A DNA stretch of 57,477 nt from positions 1-57,477 of the forward strand of contig MWYV01000039.1 of assembly GCA_002050435.1 (NCBI GenBank), given 5' to 3'. Position numbers and translations under genes: made by a program. Positions within the stretch are counted from its first letter, which is position 1; each line of letters starts with the position of its first letter. The notes beneath the pieces are model-generated. The model was not told the DNA's origin. It saw only the letters and a list, made by a program, of their open reading frames with translations, and did no database searches. Positions 8,715 through 17,114 of the stretch are shown piece after piece. This DNA is from Chitinophagales bacterium 33-2. GTDB taxonomy: Bacteria; Bacteroidota; Bacteroidia; Chitinophagales; Chitinophagaceae.

Positions 8715-9230
8715 TCAGTTAAGGTATCTGGTGATCTCTTCACTTAAAGGATTTGTTTTGTGACTGAAAACCTTTTCAAGTAATCCCTCTTCGTTTATCA
8801 GGAATTTGGTAAAGTTCCATTTGATCGGGTCTGCATTACCAAGAGATGCGGATTCCTGTACCAGGTGTTTAAATAAGGGATGTATATCATCACCTTTTAC
8901 GGAAACCTTTGAAGCCAGTAAAAAACTTACGCCATAATTTTTCTGGCAAAAAGCCTGGATGTATTCATTGCTTCCTGTTTCCTGGTTACCAAAATTGTTG
9001 GCAGGAAAACCAATGATTACAAGAGCATTTTTGTATTTCTGGTGCAATTTTTCAAGATCTGCATATTGAGGTGTGTAGCCACAGGCAGATGCAGTATTAA
9101 CTATAAGGATCTTCTTTCCTTTGAATTCTGAAAAATCGATCTGTTTGCCATCAATTCCTTCAACTTTAAAATCATATAGGGAACCTGACAGCAACATGGA
9201 GCACATTAGTGTGATAATTATTGATTTCAT
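8715..9230 (-). CDS. Glutathione peroxidase family protein (Cys type)
   Basis: This is a 171-aa thiol peroxidase of the GPx family, which reduces hydroperoxides and in bacteria usually depends on thioredoxin. The catalytic loop is NTASACGYTPQY with Cys, not selenocysteine. The GFPANNFGNQE block and the late KWNFTKFLI supply the Gln, Trp and Asn of the tetrad. A short hydrophobic N-terminus (MKSIIITLMCSMLLSGS) suggests export or membrane attachment. It lies 50 nt after the upstream lipoprotein and 8 nt before holB in the same direction. The substrate cannot be deduced. Confidence 0.93.
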   Translation of the reverse strand: MKSIIITLMCSMLLSGSLYDFKVEGIDGKQIDFSEFKGKKILIVNTASACGYTPQYADLEKLHQKYKNALVIIGFPANNFGNQETGSNEYIQAFCQKNYGVSFLLASKVSVKGDDIHPLFKHLVQESASLGNADPIKWNFTKFLINEEGLLEKVFSHKTNPLSEEITRYLN

Positions 9231-9280
9231 AAATCCTGATTATGGTCAAAGCTAGTTCAGATCAAGTTAAAAACTATAAT

Positions 9281-10684
9281 TTATTGAACTTCATAAGCGC
9301 CCAGATCGGGCAGGTTTACAGGCCTTGGCCTGCCGTCAAGGTCTATGGTTAATGAAGTTGGACCACCCTTATCTATAGCCGCAGAACCTGGTTTCAGCCT
9401 GAAATCAAAAATCCTTTGGGATGTATTCACAGAATCAAACCCCGGGTTTATGTTTTTAATATTGTTTCCGGTAACCAGGCTATTAACAGGATCATTCGTC
9501 ATTTTCCAAAGCACATGATTAAACTGAAGCTGGAAGGGTGCTGATTCATTCTTAACTGTTGCTACTTCATTGTTTACCAGGCCACCACTTTCTCCCCAGA
9601 AAATACAGTTATTAAAATTTGCCTGAAGTGGTGCTGCCGCCAGCATGTTATTCTGTACAAGAGCATTACTGATGAAAAGTACAGGTTCTTTATGTTGAAA
9701 AAAACCTGTTGAATAGGAGGCCAGTGTGCAGTGTTCAAAAAGATAATTCCCACCTTTTGCAATTACGATGTTCTTACCGCAATTGCTCACCAGCAAATTC
9801 CTGGCTTCAATGCTCGTATTCACTGCTAGCAATCCTGCATCATAAGCATTATCAATTATTGTTTGTTCAATTTTTAATTTGATGCCTGCCGAAGGATCCA
9901 CTACTACAATTCCCTGGTAGGCATTTTTGATCAATGCATATTGAATCAGGTTATTGTTACTGGATTGAGTAAAAATGAGACCCGGGTAGCTTGCAGGAAA
10001 ATCACGGTAGGGAAGATCCAGCCTGTCGCCCGCAAACACAACTCTTTCATTTAGATCTTTACCTCCCAAAACCTGCAGACTTCCATGAACAAGAAAAGGG
10101 GCATCGGCATGAATAAATATGCGGCTTCCTTTGTTTATAGTAAGTGAGGCACCTGGTTGAATGGTGATGCGGTCCAGTATTACATAAGGCAGATCATTGT
10201 TCCAGATTTCATTGGTAGAAATGATCTTGTTCCTGAAGAAGTGCGCATTTTGTCCGAAAGCTTCCAGCTGCACCCATTTTTTATTTCCATTGTAGCTGAT
10301 TTCGATGCTGTCACGGATAATAAATGGAAGATCAGCAGCTGTGGGATCGATACGCACAGATACATATATATATATACTATCGCCGGATAGTACATCTACA
10401 TCATTAACCTGCGGTCCGGGAACACCATCCACATTTATTTTAAAGAATGAGGCGCTGCCGCCTGCCAGCCTTACAGCCTGAATCTTTATTCCTTTGTCAT
10501 TTTCATTTATGATTTTTACAAACTGGGAAACAGAACCTGTTGAAGTAAATACCGTATCAAATTTGAGGGTGTCGGCACTTGCTATTAATAATGCAGCCTG
10601 ACTATTGGTAAAGCTTTCTTTTGTGCAACTGAATAACAAAAGCAGCAGGGTAATAAAGGAAAAGGCTTTCAGAGGAACTTTCAT
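9281..10684 (-). CDS. Lipoprotein with a right-handed beta-helix-like domain
   Basis: The chosen ATG at 10684 gives MKVPLKAFSFITLLLLLFSC, a textbook signal peptide with lipobox, and 467 aa. An upstream in-frame Met would add 23 residues in front of the signal and is rejected. After a beta-rich N-terminal part (about 30-140), the protein shows repeated short turns typical of parallel beta-helix proteins: ITIQPGASLTINKGSRIFIH, SNNNLIQYALIKNAYQGIVV and CGKNIVIAKGGNYLFEHCTL. The last 30 residues (DFRLKPGSAAIDKGGPTSLT..DLGAYEVQ) are the common end of 'choice-of-anchor' Bacteroidota proteins. It is probably surface-exposed. The ligand is unknown. Confidence 0.85.
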   Translation of the reverse strand: MKVPLKAFSFITLLLLLFSCTKESFTNSQAALLIASADTLKFDTVFTSTGSVSQFVKIINENDKGIKIQAVRLAGGSASFFKINVDGVPGPQVNDVDVLSGDSIYIYVSVRIDPTAADLPFIIRDSIEISYNGNKKWVQLEAFGQNAHFFRNKIISTNEIWNNDLPYVILDRITIQPGASLTINKGSRIFIHADAPFLVHGSLQVLGGKDLNERVVFAGDRLDLPYRDFPASYPGLIFTQSSNNNLIQYALIKNAYQGIVVVDPSAGIKLKIEQTIIDNAYDAGLLAVNTSIEARNLLVSNCGKNIVIAKGGNYLFEHCTLASYSTGFFQHKEPVLFISNALVQNNMLAAAPLQANFNNCIFWGESGGLVNNEVATVKNESAPFQLQFNHVLWKMTNDPVNSLVTGNNIKNINPGFDSVNTSQRIFDFRLKPGSAAIDKGGPTSLTIDLDGRPRPVNLPDLGAYEVQ

Positions 10685-10736
10685 AAAGTATAAAAATACA
10701 ATTGTACCGGATAGTTTACTATTTCTGTTGATAATT

Positions 10737-11444
10737 CTAGATCTGGGAAGCATAACACAGTGTACAGATGCTTAGTTTAAGGCCGGGTACAGAAATCAGC
10801 GCTTTGCCGCAGGCTTCCAGGCTTGCACCCGTTGTAACCACATCATCTACAAGTAAAACATGCTTTCCTTCAAGATTGCATTTTGCATCGACGCTAAATC
10901 TGCCATCCATGTTCTGCCATCGGTCCACCCTGTTTTTCATTGTTTGTGTATCTGTAAATGATGTTCTGATCACTGCTTTTTCTACAACAGGTTTTTGAAT
11001 TGTTTGTGCAATTCCAATAGAAAGCAGGTGTGCCTGGTTATAGCCTCTTTGTTTTTCTTTTGAAGGAAACAAGGGCAGGGGTACTACAAGATCAACATCG
11101 CTGAAACGGTTGGTTTCCTGGAGTGCTTTTCCCATCAATGTTCCAAGAAAAACCCCGAGGTTTTTATTTCCCCTGTACTTGAGTTGATGCATAAGATGCT
11201 GCATCATGGATTCTTTTGTAAAATAATATTGAGCGGATGCCTGAACCAGTGGGAGTCTTCCCCAGAAAATTTTTTCAATTGGATTGTTGAAGTAAAAATG
11301 AAAATTGGTTTTAGGCAGCTCCTTTCTGCATTTTAAACAAAGCAAGTCATCGCGATCAATCAAATCATTCCCGCATCCTTCACAAACATGAGGGAAAACC
11401 AGATGAAGTAAAGATGTGGTTACCTGTTGAAGGAACTGCTTCAT
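10737..11444 (-). CDS. ComF family phosphoribosyltransferase-like protein
   Basis: This is a ComF/GntX family protein of 235 aa, linked to DNA uptake or use in other bacteria. The N-terminus has a zinc-ribbon type CEGCGNDL...CLKCRKEL. The C-terminus has the PRTase signature HVLLVDDVVTTGASLEACG. I prefer the ATG at 11444 (MKQFLQQVTTSLLHLVFP), 4 nt past the radA stop, over an in-frame ATG at 11477 that would run 29 nt into radA. The tight spacing suggests one transcript. Its exact enzymatic activity is not established for the family. Confidence 0.9.
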   Translation of the reverse strand: MKQFLQQVTTSLLHLVFPHVCEGCGNDLIDRDDLLCLKCRKELPKTNFHFYFNNPIEKIFWGRLPLVQASAQYYFTKESMMQHLMHQLKYRGNKNLGVFLGTLMGKALQETNRFSDVDLVVPLPLFPSKEKQRGYNQAHLLSIGIAQTIQKPVVEKAVIRTSFTDTQTMKNRVDRWQNMDGRFSVDAKCNLEGKHVLLVDDVVTTGASLEACGKALISVPGLKLSICTLCYASQI

Positions 11445-11448
11445 GGTC

Positions 11449-12825
11449 TTAAAATAAATGCCTGTATAGTTCATCAACGCGGCCCATGGTTACTACTTCT
11501 ATATTAAAGCCCTGTTTAGCCATGGACTTCTGGTTATATTTTGAAACGATGATCTTTTGAAACCCCAGTTTTTCTGCTTCGGCAATTCTTTGTTCTACCC
11601 TGTTCACTGCCCTGATCTCGCCACTTAAACCGATTTCACCTGCAAAGCAAAGGTCTTGTGGAAGTGGTACATCTTCAAATGAAGAAAGCAGAGCACATAA
11701 TACAGCAAGATCAATTGAAGGGTCTTCCACTTTAATTCCGCCTGCAAGGTTTAAAAAAACATCTTTTACTCCGAAATGAAACCCGCCTCTTTTTTCAAGA
11801 ACAGCAAGCAATAACTGTAGCCTGCGCAGATCAAAACCGGAAACGGTTCTTTGGGGTGTACCATATACAGATTGTGTTACAAGCGCCTGCACTTCAATCA
11901 ACAATGGTCTTTGTCCTTCTATGGTTGCAGCAATGGCGGTTCCACTTAACTGCTCTTCTTTCTGCGTGATGAGGATCTCGCTTGGATTTAACACAGGCGA
12001 CATGCCAGTGTCGCCCATCTGGTAGATGCCCAACTCGGCAGTGCTTCCAAACCTGTTTTTTAATGTGCGGAGTATGCGGTAAACATAGTGCCGGTCGCCT
12101 TCAAATTGTAAAACGGTATCCACCATGTGCTCCAGCACTTTTGGTCCGGCGATGCTTCCGTCTTTTGTTATATGACCAATAAGAAAAACAGGTGTGTTGG
12201 TTTCTTTTGCGAAGTCCTGTAGTTCTGCTGCGCATTCCCTGATCTGGGAAACACTTCCCGGAGAGGAATCAATTAATGGAGATGCAAGCGTTTGAATGGA
12301 ATCTACAATGATCAGCGAAGGCCGCAGTTTTTTTATTTCCTGGAAAATGATCTGCGTGGATGTTTCAGTGAGCAGGTAAAAATTTTCATTTTTTAATCCC
12401 AGCCTGTCTGCTCTCATTTTGATCTGCTGGTTGCTTTCTTCCCCGCTTATATAAAGTACTTTCTCATTTTTTATTTCCAAACCAATTTGAAGAAAGAGCG
12501 TTGATTTTCCAATTCCAGGTTCACCTGCAACTAAAATAATACTGCCCTGAACAATGCCACCACCAAGTACCCTGTTCAATTCATGGTCTTTTGTTATGAT
12601 GCGCGGAACTTTCTGGGCCTGCACTTCGTGCAATGGTAAAGTTTTTCTTACCTCACCTTCTTGATAATAAGATTTCCATTCCTGTAATGAATTCTTTTTC
12701 TGATCTTTTTGAATCAGTTCTTCAACAAAAGAATTCCATTGCTGACATGAAGGACACTTACCCACCCATTTTGTACTTTCATAACCACAGCTCTGACAGA
12801 AATAAGCAGTTTTAATTTTCGACAT
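11449..12825 (-). CDS. radA: DNA repair protein RadA (Sms)
   Basis: RadA is a RecA-like branch-migration ATPase that helps process recombination intermediates, including during transformation. Visible in order: a Cys4 zinc finger (CQSCGYESTKWVGKCPSCQQW), Walker A GEPGIGKST, Walker B-type IIVDSIQT, the RadA-specific LKNRFG motif, and a C-terminal Lon-like domain (from about 290). I take the ATG at 12825 (MSKIKTAYFC); one codon upstream is a TTG that is unlikely to be used. It leads the radA-comF block and sits opposite the peptidase gene across a 416-bp gap. Confidence 0.96.
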   Translation of the reverse strand: MSKIKTAYFCQSCGYESTKWVGKCPSCQQWNSFVEELIQKDQKKNSLQEWKSYYQEGEVRKTLPLHEVQAQKVPRIITKDHELNRVLGGGIVQGSIILVAGEPGIGKSTLFLQIGLEIKNEKVLYISGEESNQQIKMRADRLGLKNENFYLLTETSTQIIFQEIKKLRPSLIIVDSIQTLASPLIDSSPGSVSQIRECAAELQDFAKETNTPVFLIGHITKDGSIAGPKVLEHMVDTVLQFEGDRHYVYRILRTLKNRFGSTAELGIYQMGDTGMSPVLNPSEILITQKEEQLSGTAIAATIEGQRPLLIEVQALVTQSVYGTPQRTVSGFDLRRLQLLLAVLEKRGGFHFGVKDVFLNLAGGIKVEDPSIDLAVLCALLSSFEDVPLPQDLCFAGEIGLSGEIRAVNRVEQRIAEAEKLGFQKIIVSKYNQKSMAKQGFNIEVVTMGRVDELYRHLF

Positions 12826-13241
12826 CAAATAAAATTAAGCGAATGCTCATGAAGAAAAAGTGTAGAAAAAAGATAAAAAAGGAGGGAAAAAAACCTAGTA
12901 AAAAGGGCTGATCCGAAGACCAACCCTTTTACTTACTAACCCATTAAATTCTGGCACTAAATTACAAATCTGCCCCAGATTACAAAATTATTTTTTATCC
13001 TTGTGTATAACTTTCGCTTCATTTTATATAAAGTGTTTTAACATTGATTTATTTACAACTCTTTGTAAATTAATTAATTATAAGGTAGGAATGGAAATTT
13101 CGGCAGATGAGAAAACTGCTAAACTGACAGCAAATGTTTTTATTAAAGCCTTTGTATGACATATTGGTAGAATATGACTATTTAAGTTATTTTATAGAGA
13201 AATGGTTTTAGATTTGAGCGAATATTAAAAACTTAAAAACG
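12826..13241. other. Intergenic region between divergent radA and the zinc peptidase gene
   Basis: This 416-bp AT-rich stretch carries no supported gene. Near 12898-12932 is an imperfect hairpin (GGGCTGATC, CGAA loop, GACCAACCC) flanked by A and T runs and followed on the plus strand by ACTTACTAACCC. Close to the downstream gene, TAGATTTG at 13209-13216 matches the Bacteroidota -7 box TANNTTTG, about 26 bp before the ATG. No good -33 box stands at the right distance. Confidence 0.5.
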
Positions 13242-13922
13242 ATGTATCCAATATTTTTTGTGTCTTTAATTTTTATAGGGATCAGTATGCTAGTTTCTGC
13301 CATACTGAAGAGCCGGTTTACTGCCTTCGGCAAAATTCCACTTGCCTCCCGCCTTACCGGGAAGGAGATTGCGGAAAGAATGTTGAAGGAAAATGGCATA
13401 TATGACGTTAAAGTAATATCCGTAGAGGGTTTCTTAACCGATCACTACAACCCTGCTAATAAAACAATTAACCTGAGTCCTGAGGTATATGGCAGTTACA
13501 GTGTGGCGGCAGCGGCTGTTGCTGCCCATGAAACAGGACATGCCGTTCAGCATGCCACTGCTTATTCCTGGCTCACATTAAGAAGTAAAATGGTGCCTGC
13601 TGTTCAGTTCAGCTCTTCAATTGTAAACTGGATCCTGCTGGCTGGGGTGTTTATGGCGAGCTCTGGTAGTTCCACCCTTTTACTGGTAGGTATTGGCTTG
13701 TTTGCCATGACGGTTCTTTTTACTGTGGTAACCCTTCCGGTAGAATTTGACGCAAGTAATCGTGCACTTGCCTGGCTTCAAAATACCAATGTTACCAATC
13801 CGGAAGAATTTCCTAAAGCCAAAAGCGCTTTAAAGTGGGCTGCTTTAACCTATGTGGTGGCTGCGCTGGCTGCGGTGGTTACGCTTGTTCAATACATCCT
13901 GATCTACATGAACAGGAGATAA
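13242..13922 (+). CDS. Membrane zinc metallopeptidase, YugP type
   Basis: This is a 226-aa integral membrane protein of the neutral zinc metallopeptidase family (YugP, DUF2268-unrelated). The metal motif AAHETGHAVQH (HExxH form) is near residue 98, followed by a set of hydrophobic helices (about 130-165 and 195-220). One helix at the N-terminus (IFFVSLIFIGISMLVSAIL) anchors it. SRLTGKEIAERMLKENGIYD and LSPEVYGSYSVAAAAVAAHE are family hallmarks. It is a single gene with its own terminator. The substrate is unknown. Confidence 0.93.
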   Translation: MYPIFFVSLIFIGISMLVSAILKSRFTAFGKIPLASRLTGKEIAERMLKENGIYDVKVISVEGFLTDHYNPANKTINLSPEVYGSYSVAAAAVAAHETGHAVQHATAYSWLTLRSKMVPAVQFSSSIVNWILLAGVFMASSGSSTLLLVGIGLFAMTVLFTVVTLPVEFDASNRALAWLQNTNVTNPEEFPKAKSALKWAALTYVVAALAAVVTLVQYILIYMNRR

Positions 13923-13940
13923 ATGTATTTAAAAGATTAG

Positions 13941-13968
13941 AGACCGTTCCGCAAGGACGGTCTTTTTT
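13941..13968 (+). terminator. Rho-independent terminator after the zinc peptidase gene
   Basis: AGACCGTTCC, loop GCAA, GGACGGTCT, with one bulged T, followed by six T. It lies 18 nt past the stop codon on the same strand. Confidence 0.92.
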
Positions 13969-13993
13969 ATGGGCATTAACCTGGTAATGATCA

Positions 13994-14030
13994 GCAAAAA
14001 AAACAGGCTGTCAAATTAGACAGCCTGTTT
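13994..14030 (-). terminator. Rho-independent terminator of the RNase E/G gene
   Basis: A perfect 12-bp stem, AAACAGGCTGTC (14001-14012) with GACAGCCTGTTT (14019-14030), and a 6-nt loop. Read on the minus strand it directly abuts the rng stop codon and ends in a run of T (A run at 13996-14003). It may act in both directions between the convergent genes. Confidence 0.93.
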
Positions 14031-15584
14031 TTATAATTTGATCTCTTCATTATTCTTATTAAAAAAATGAAATTCCGTGAGATGGTAATTTGAATCTGCC
14101 TTGATTTTGATGTTTTGATTGAATTTTCTGTTCCATTTAGCAGCTTTTGAATTCCACAGCCATCCTTTAGTAAGATAAGCGTGAACAATAGGATGAACGG
14201 CTATGGTGAGGTTGTTGTGTTTATGGATGATCAGGTAATTGAGGTTTTTTTCAATGTCATCTTCCAGGATCATGGTAGACGCCACTTTTCCTGTTCCGTT
14301 ACAGGTTGGACAAACTTCCTGGGTATTGATGTTCATTTCAGGCTTCATCCTTTGCCTTGTGATCTGCATCAAACCAAATTTGGAAATTGGCAATACGGCG
14401 TGCTTGGCACGGTCGGGGCGCATGAAACTTTCCATGGCCTCCATCAGTTTCCTCTTGTTATCCGGAAGCTTCATATCAATGAAGTCAACCACAATGATTC
14501 CGCCTATATCTCTTAATCTGAGTTGTCTTGAAATTTCTTCAGCTGCTTCGAGGTTGGTTTCAATAGCATTTTGTTCCTGGTTATTGCTTACACTCTTGTA
14601 ACCGCTGTTCACATCAATTACATGCAAAGCTTCGGTATGTTCGATAATGAGATAAGCACCACTTGCAAGGTTCACAGTTTTACCAAATGAACCTTTTACC
14701 TGTTTGGTTACGCCGAACTGGTCGAATACAGGTGTGCCGTTGGCATGATAAGCAACTATTTCCGATTTTTCAGGCGCTACACGTTGTATATAATTCTTGC
14801 ACTCTGAAAATATAGTTTTGTCGTTTGTAACGATGCGGTTAAAATCCTCGTTCAACAAATCCCGCAGAATGCTTGTGGTTTTTGTTTGTTCGCTCAGGAT
14901 CTTTGCAGGTGCCACTGCGTTTCGAAGGTTGGTTTGAATGGCCTTCCACATGGAAGTAAGATCAGAAAGATCTTCATGCAGTTCTGCGGTATTTTTTCCT
15001 TCAGCAGCGGTACGCACGATCACACCAAAATTTTTAGGCTTGATGGATTCAACAATTCTCTGCAGTCTTTTTCTTTCTTCGGAAGAATGAATTTTTCTGG
15101 ATACTGCAACGATATCATTGAAAGGTGTGAGTACAATGAAACGACCGGGAAGAGAAAGCTCGCATGATAAACGTGGTCCTTTTGCCGCTATGGGTTCTTT
15201 CAGGATCTGAACGAGCACATTGGGTTTACCACCCATTACTTCATTGATCTTTCCTGTTTTAATAATTTCCGGCTCCACCTGGAACTGGCCAAAGTCCATA
15301 CCTTCCGGGGTCTTATCATTAATGGAAAGCTGGGTGAACTTTAACAGCGATTTCGCGTAAGGACTCAAGTCGGTATAATGAAGGAAAGCATCTTTTTCAA
15401 AACCTACATCAACAAATGCGGCATTTAAACCGGGGATGAGTTTTTTTACCTTTCCTAAATAGAGATCTCCAACCGCAAATCTTGCGTCTGTTTTTTCGTT
15501 ATGAAGTTCAACGAGCTTTTTATCTTCAAGCAAAGCAATCTCCACACCCAGGGGAGTAGAGTTAATTATCAATTCCTTATTCAC
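14031..15584 (-). CDS. rng: Ribonuclease E/G family protein
   Basis: This is a 517-aa endoribonuclease of the Rne/Rng family, expected in rRNA maturation and mRNA turnover. An S1 domain fills about 35-120 (FAVGDLYLGKVKKLIPGLNA, AFVDVGFEKDAFLHY). The catalytic core includes the DVNSGY acid residue (HVIDVNSGYKSV) and GGIIVVDFIDM, and the zinc link is CPTCNGTG. The length fits RNase G rather than E; there is no long degradosome scaffold. The GTG at 15584 starts MNKELIINSTPLGVEIALLE; an overlapping ATG is out of frame and hits TGA at once. It stands downstream of the HU-TPR-miniprotein operon, separated by a hairpin. Confidence 0.94.
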   Translation of the reverse strand: MNKELIINSTPLGVEIALLEDKKLVELHNEKTDARFAVGDLYLGKVKKLIPGLNAAFVDVGFEKDAFLHYTDLSPYAKSLLKFTQLSINDKTPEGMDFGQFQVEPEIIKTGKINEVMGGKPNVLVQILKEPIAAKGPRLSCELSLPGRFIVLTPFNDIVAVSRKIHSSEERKRLQRIVESIKPKNFGVIVRTAAEGKNTAELHEDLSDLTSMWKAIQTNLRNAVAPAKILSEQTKTTSILRDLLNEDFNRIVTNDKTIFSECKNYIQRVAPEKSEIVAYHANGTPVFDQFGVTKQVKGSFGKTVNLASGAYLIIEHTEALHVIDVNSGYKSVSNNQEQNAIETNLEAAEEISRQLRLRDIGGIIVVDFIDMKLPDNKRKLMEAMESFMRPDRAKHAVLPISKFGLMQITRQRMKPEMNINTQEVCPTCNGTGKVASTMILEDDIEKNLNYLIIHKHNNLTIAVHPIVHAYLTKGWLWNSKAAKWNRKFNQNIKIKADSNYHLTEFHFFNKNNEEIKL

Positions 15585-15718
15585 ATTACTACAGCTTTTT
15601 GAATATGCTTATGGTATTGCTGATTGGTAATCCGTAATGCTGCAGTAATTTTTTTGGAATGAACGGAGCAATTTGATGGGATGTGCAAACGGGCAAACAA
15701 TCAGCGAGATATAGAAAT

Positions 15719-15745
15719 ACCGGGAACAGGGAGCCTGCTCCCGGT
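15719..15745 (-). terminator. Hairpin after the bS22-like gene, probable terminator
   Basis: ACCGGGAACAGG, loop GAG, CCTGCTCCCGGT makes a 12-bp stem with one mismatch, 7 nt past the stop of the miniprotein gene on the minus strand. The U tract is weak (TATTTCTAT), so a role as an RNA 3'-end stabiliser is also possible. Confidence 0.6.
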
Positions 15746-15752
15746 AATGAAC

Positions 15753-15845
15753 CTATTTTCTTTTTTTGTGACGGTTCTTTCTTAGTCTTTTCTTACGCTT
15801 ATGTGTCGCAATTTTATGACGCTTTCTTTTTTTACCACAAGGCAT
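15753..15845 (-). CDS. Ribosomal miniprotein, bS22 / AURKAIP1-COX24 (mS38) type
   Basis: This 30-residue ORF starts MPCGKKRKRHKIATHKRKKR and ends LRKNRHKKRK. More than half the residues are Lys or Arg. The sequence matches the small AURKAIP1/COX24-domain proteins annotated in Bacteroidota, related to mycobacterial bS22 and mitochondrial mS38, which sit in the small ribosomal subunit near the decoding centre. That placement is known for the relatives and inferred here. It starts 25 nt after the TPR gene stop, on the same strand, and is followed by a 12-bp hairpin. The leader is A/T-rich without a Shine-Dalgarno, as usual here. It is easily missed because of its length. Confidence 0.9.
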   Translation of the reverse strand: MPCGKKRKRHKIATHKRKKRLRKNRHKKRK

Positions 15846-15870
15846 TTTCGTTAATGTTTTTTATTAAAAA

Positions 15871-16722
15871 TTATTTTTTCAGTTGGGCGATCCTCTTTTC
15901 TACTTCTTCTTTTAATCCGGGAATGTTGATATGAGGTAAACTTTTCTGATACCATTTAATGGCATCTTCTTTTTTATCCATCCTTTCATAAATTTCTGCA
16001 ACCCGGAATACCGCTTCAAGATTAGCCGGTTGTATCCGGGCAACAGTAAGATAACGTTCGAGCGCTTTATCCAATTGTCCTGAGATCATACTGGCTTCAC
16101 CCAACATCATTTGTGCATGTACATTGGTTGAATCTCTTTCAACAACTTTTCTGATCAAATTAATTCCTTCCATTGGTGAGGTTAATCCGCCATATAAATA
16201 AACGGCGCCCAGGTAAACCTGACTGGAATCATTTGAGGGGTTGATCTTCAAAGAACGTTCAAACAGATCTTTTGCCTGAACAGCTTCCCATTGCTTTAGT
16301 GCAGGATCAGATTCATTTCTGACACCTTCCAAAAACAATCGGGCAGCAAAAGTGAGGGATTTTTCTGAATTTTCCAACCTTGCGGCCTCAGCCGTGTACC
16401 AGGCATAGGGAGCAAAAACCCGGGCCGTATCGCGCCAGAAGCGCGCGAGTTCATGAAATACATGCAATTGCTGGCTTTGTACGTCACCTCTGGAAACCGA
16501 ATTTTCAAGCTGGGCAAGACGATTTGCCTGCTCCTGCGTTAGCGGTTCTTTCGCATGATATAAAATGCTGTCGATAGTTAAAGATGAGGCCTGGGCAGGC
16601 GCGGAAACTGCAGCCCCGGTAATAGAAGGCTTAGCTCCAAAAAACTGGGCTTGTGTAACGGCATATAGCCCTAGAACGATGCATACGGCAATTCCAACAA
16701 TGGTCCACTGGGATCTGTTCAC
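15871..16722 (-). CDS. Membrane-anchored tetratricopeptide repeat protein
   Basis: This is a 283-aa protein with an N-terminal transmembrane anchor (WTIVGIAVCIVLGLYAVTQA), an Ala/Ser linker and TPR helices over about 85-275. Two clear repeats end in DSSQVYLGAVYLYGG and NLEAVFRVAEIYERMDKKED. The start is a GTG at 16722. TPRs mediate protein contacts and the protein has no catalytic motif. It lies 22 nt after the HU gene and 25 nt before the ribosomal miniprotein, which suggests one transcript. A role as an envelope assembly or chaperone factor is only a guess. Confidence 0.88.
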   Translation of the reverse strand: MNRSQWTIVGIAVCIVLGLYAVTQAQFFGAKPSITGAAVSAPAQASSLTIDSILYHAKEPLTQEQANRLAQLENSVSRGDVQSQQLHVFHELARFWRDTARVFAPYAWYTAEAARLENSEKSLTFAARLFLEGVRNESDPALKQWEAVQAKDLFERSLKINPSNDSSQVYLGAVYLYGGLTSPMEGINLIRKVVERDSTNVHAQMMLGEASMISGQLDKALERYLTVARIQPANLEAVFRVAEIYERMDKKEDAIKWYQKSLPHINIPGLKEEVEKRIAQLKK

Positions 16723-16744
16723 TGGTTTTTGTGCAAAAGTACTA

Positions 16745-17029
16745 TTACACAGCGGTTTTTTTCACCTCAGCCACAAACTCCTTTGCTGGTTTAAATGCCG
16801 GAATAAAGTGCTCTGGAATATGAACGGCCACATTCTTCTTGATATTTCTACCGATTTTTGCCGCTCTTTTCTTGGTGATAAAACTTCCAAAACCCCTGAT
16901 ATAAATGTTCTCTCCTTTTGTTAAAGAGTCCTTAATTTCTTTGAACATTGATTCAAGCGTTACAAGAACATCCACCTTGGGTATGCCGGTTTTTTCTGAA
17001 ATCTGGTTGACGAGGTCTGCTTTTCTCAT
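16745..17029 (-). CDS. HU/IHF family DNA-binding protein
   Basis: This 94-aa nucleoid protein starts MRKADLVNQISEKTGI, with two N-terminal helices, the DNA-bending beta arm and the GFGSFITKKRAAKIGRN core. The arm tip reads IPEHFIPAFKPAKEF, with Pro at the intercalating position. It probably works as a homodimer. Several HU/IHF paralogues are usual in this phylum, so I do not assign hupA/hupB/ihf. It is first in the HU-TPR-bS22 operon and divergent from mutY. Confidence 0.93.
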   Translation of the reverse strand: MRKADLVNQISEKTGIPKVDVLVTLESMFKEIKDSLTKGENIYIRGFGSFITKKRAAKIGRNIKKNVAVHIPEHFIPAFKPAKEFVAEVKKTAV

Positions 17030-17053
17030 AGCAAAGTTTTTGGCTTATTTCCT

Positions 17054-17084
17054 CCAATATAAACCAAAATTGCATGATTGTCAA
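17054..17084 (-). promoter_or_regulatory. Candidate promoter for the HU operon
   Basis: On the minus strand, TTG (17082-17084) is followed after 20 nt by TATATTGG (17054-17061). This is close to the Bacteroidota consensus TTG-N19-21-TANNTTTG, with one mismatch in the -7 box. The putative start would leave a leader of about 20 nt before the ATG at 17029. Confidence 0.4.
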
Positions 17085-17114
17085 TAAAATAGGAAATAAC
17101 TTTATCCAACCACG

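Noticed and set aside
9060..9120. Possible selenocysteine in glutathione peroxidase
   Set aside because: The catalytic position is a Cys codon and no in-frame TGA occurs.
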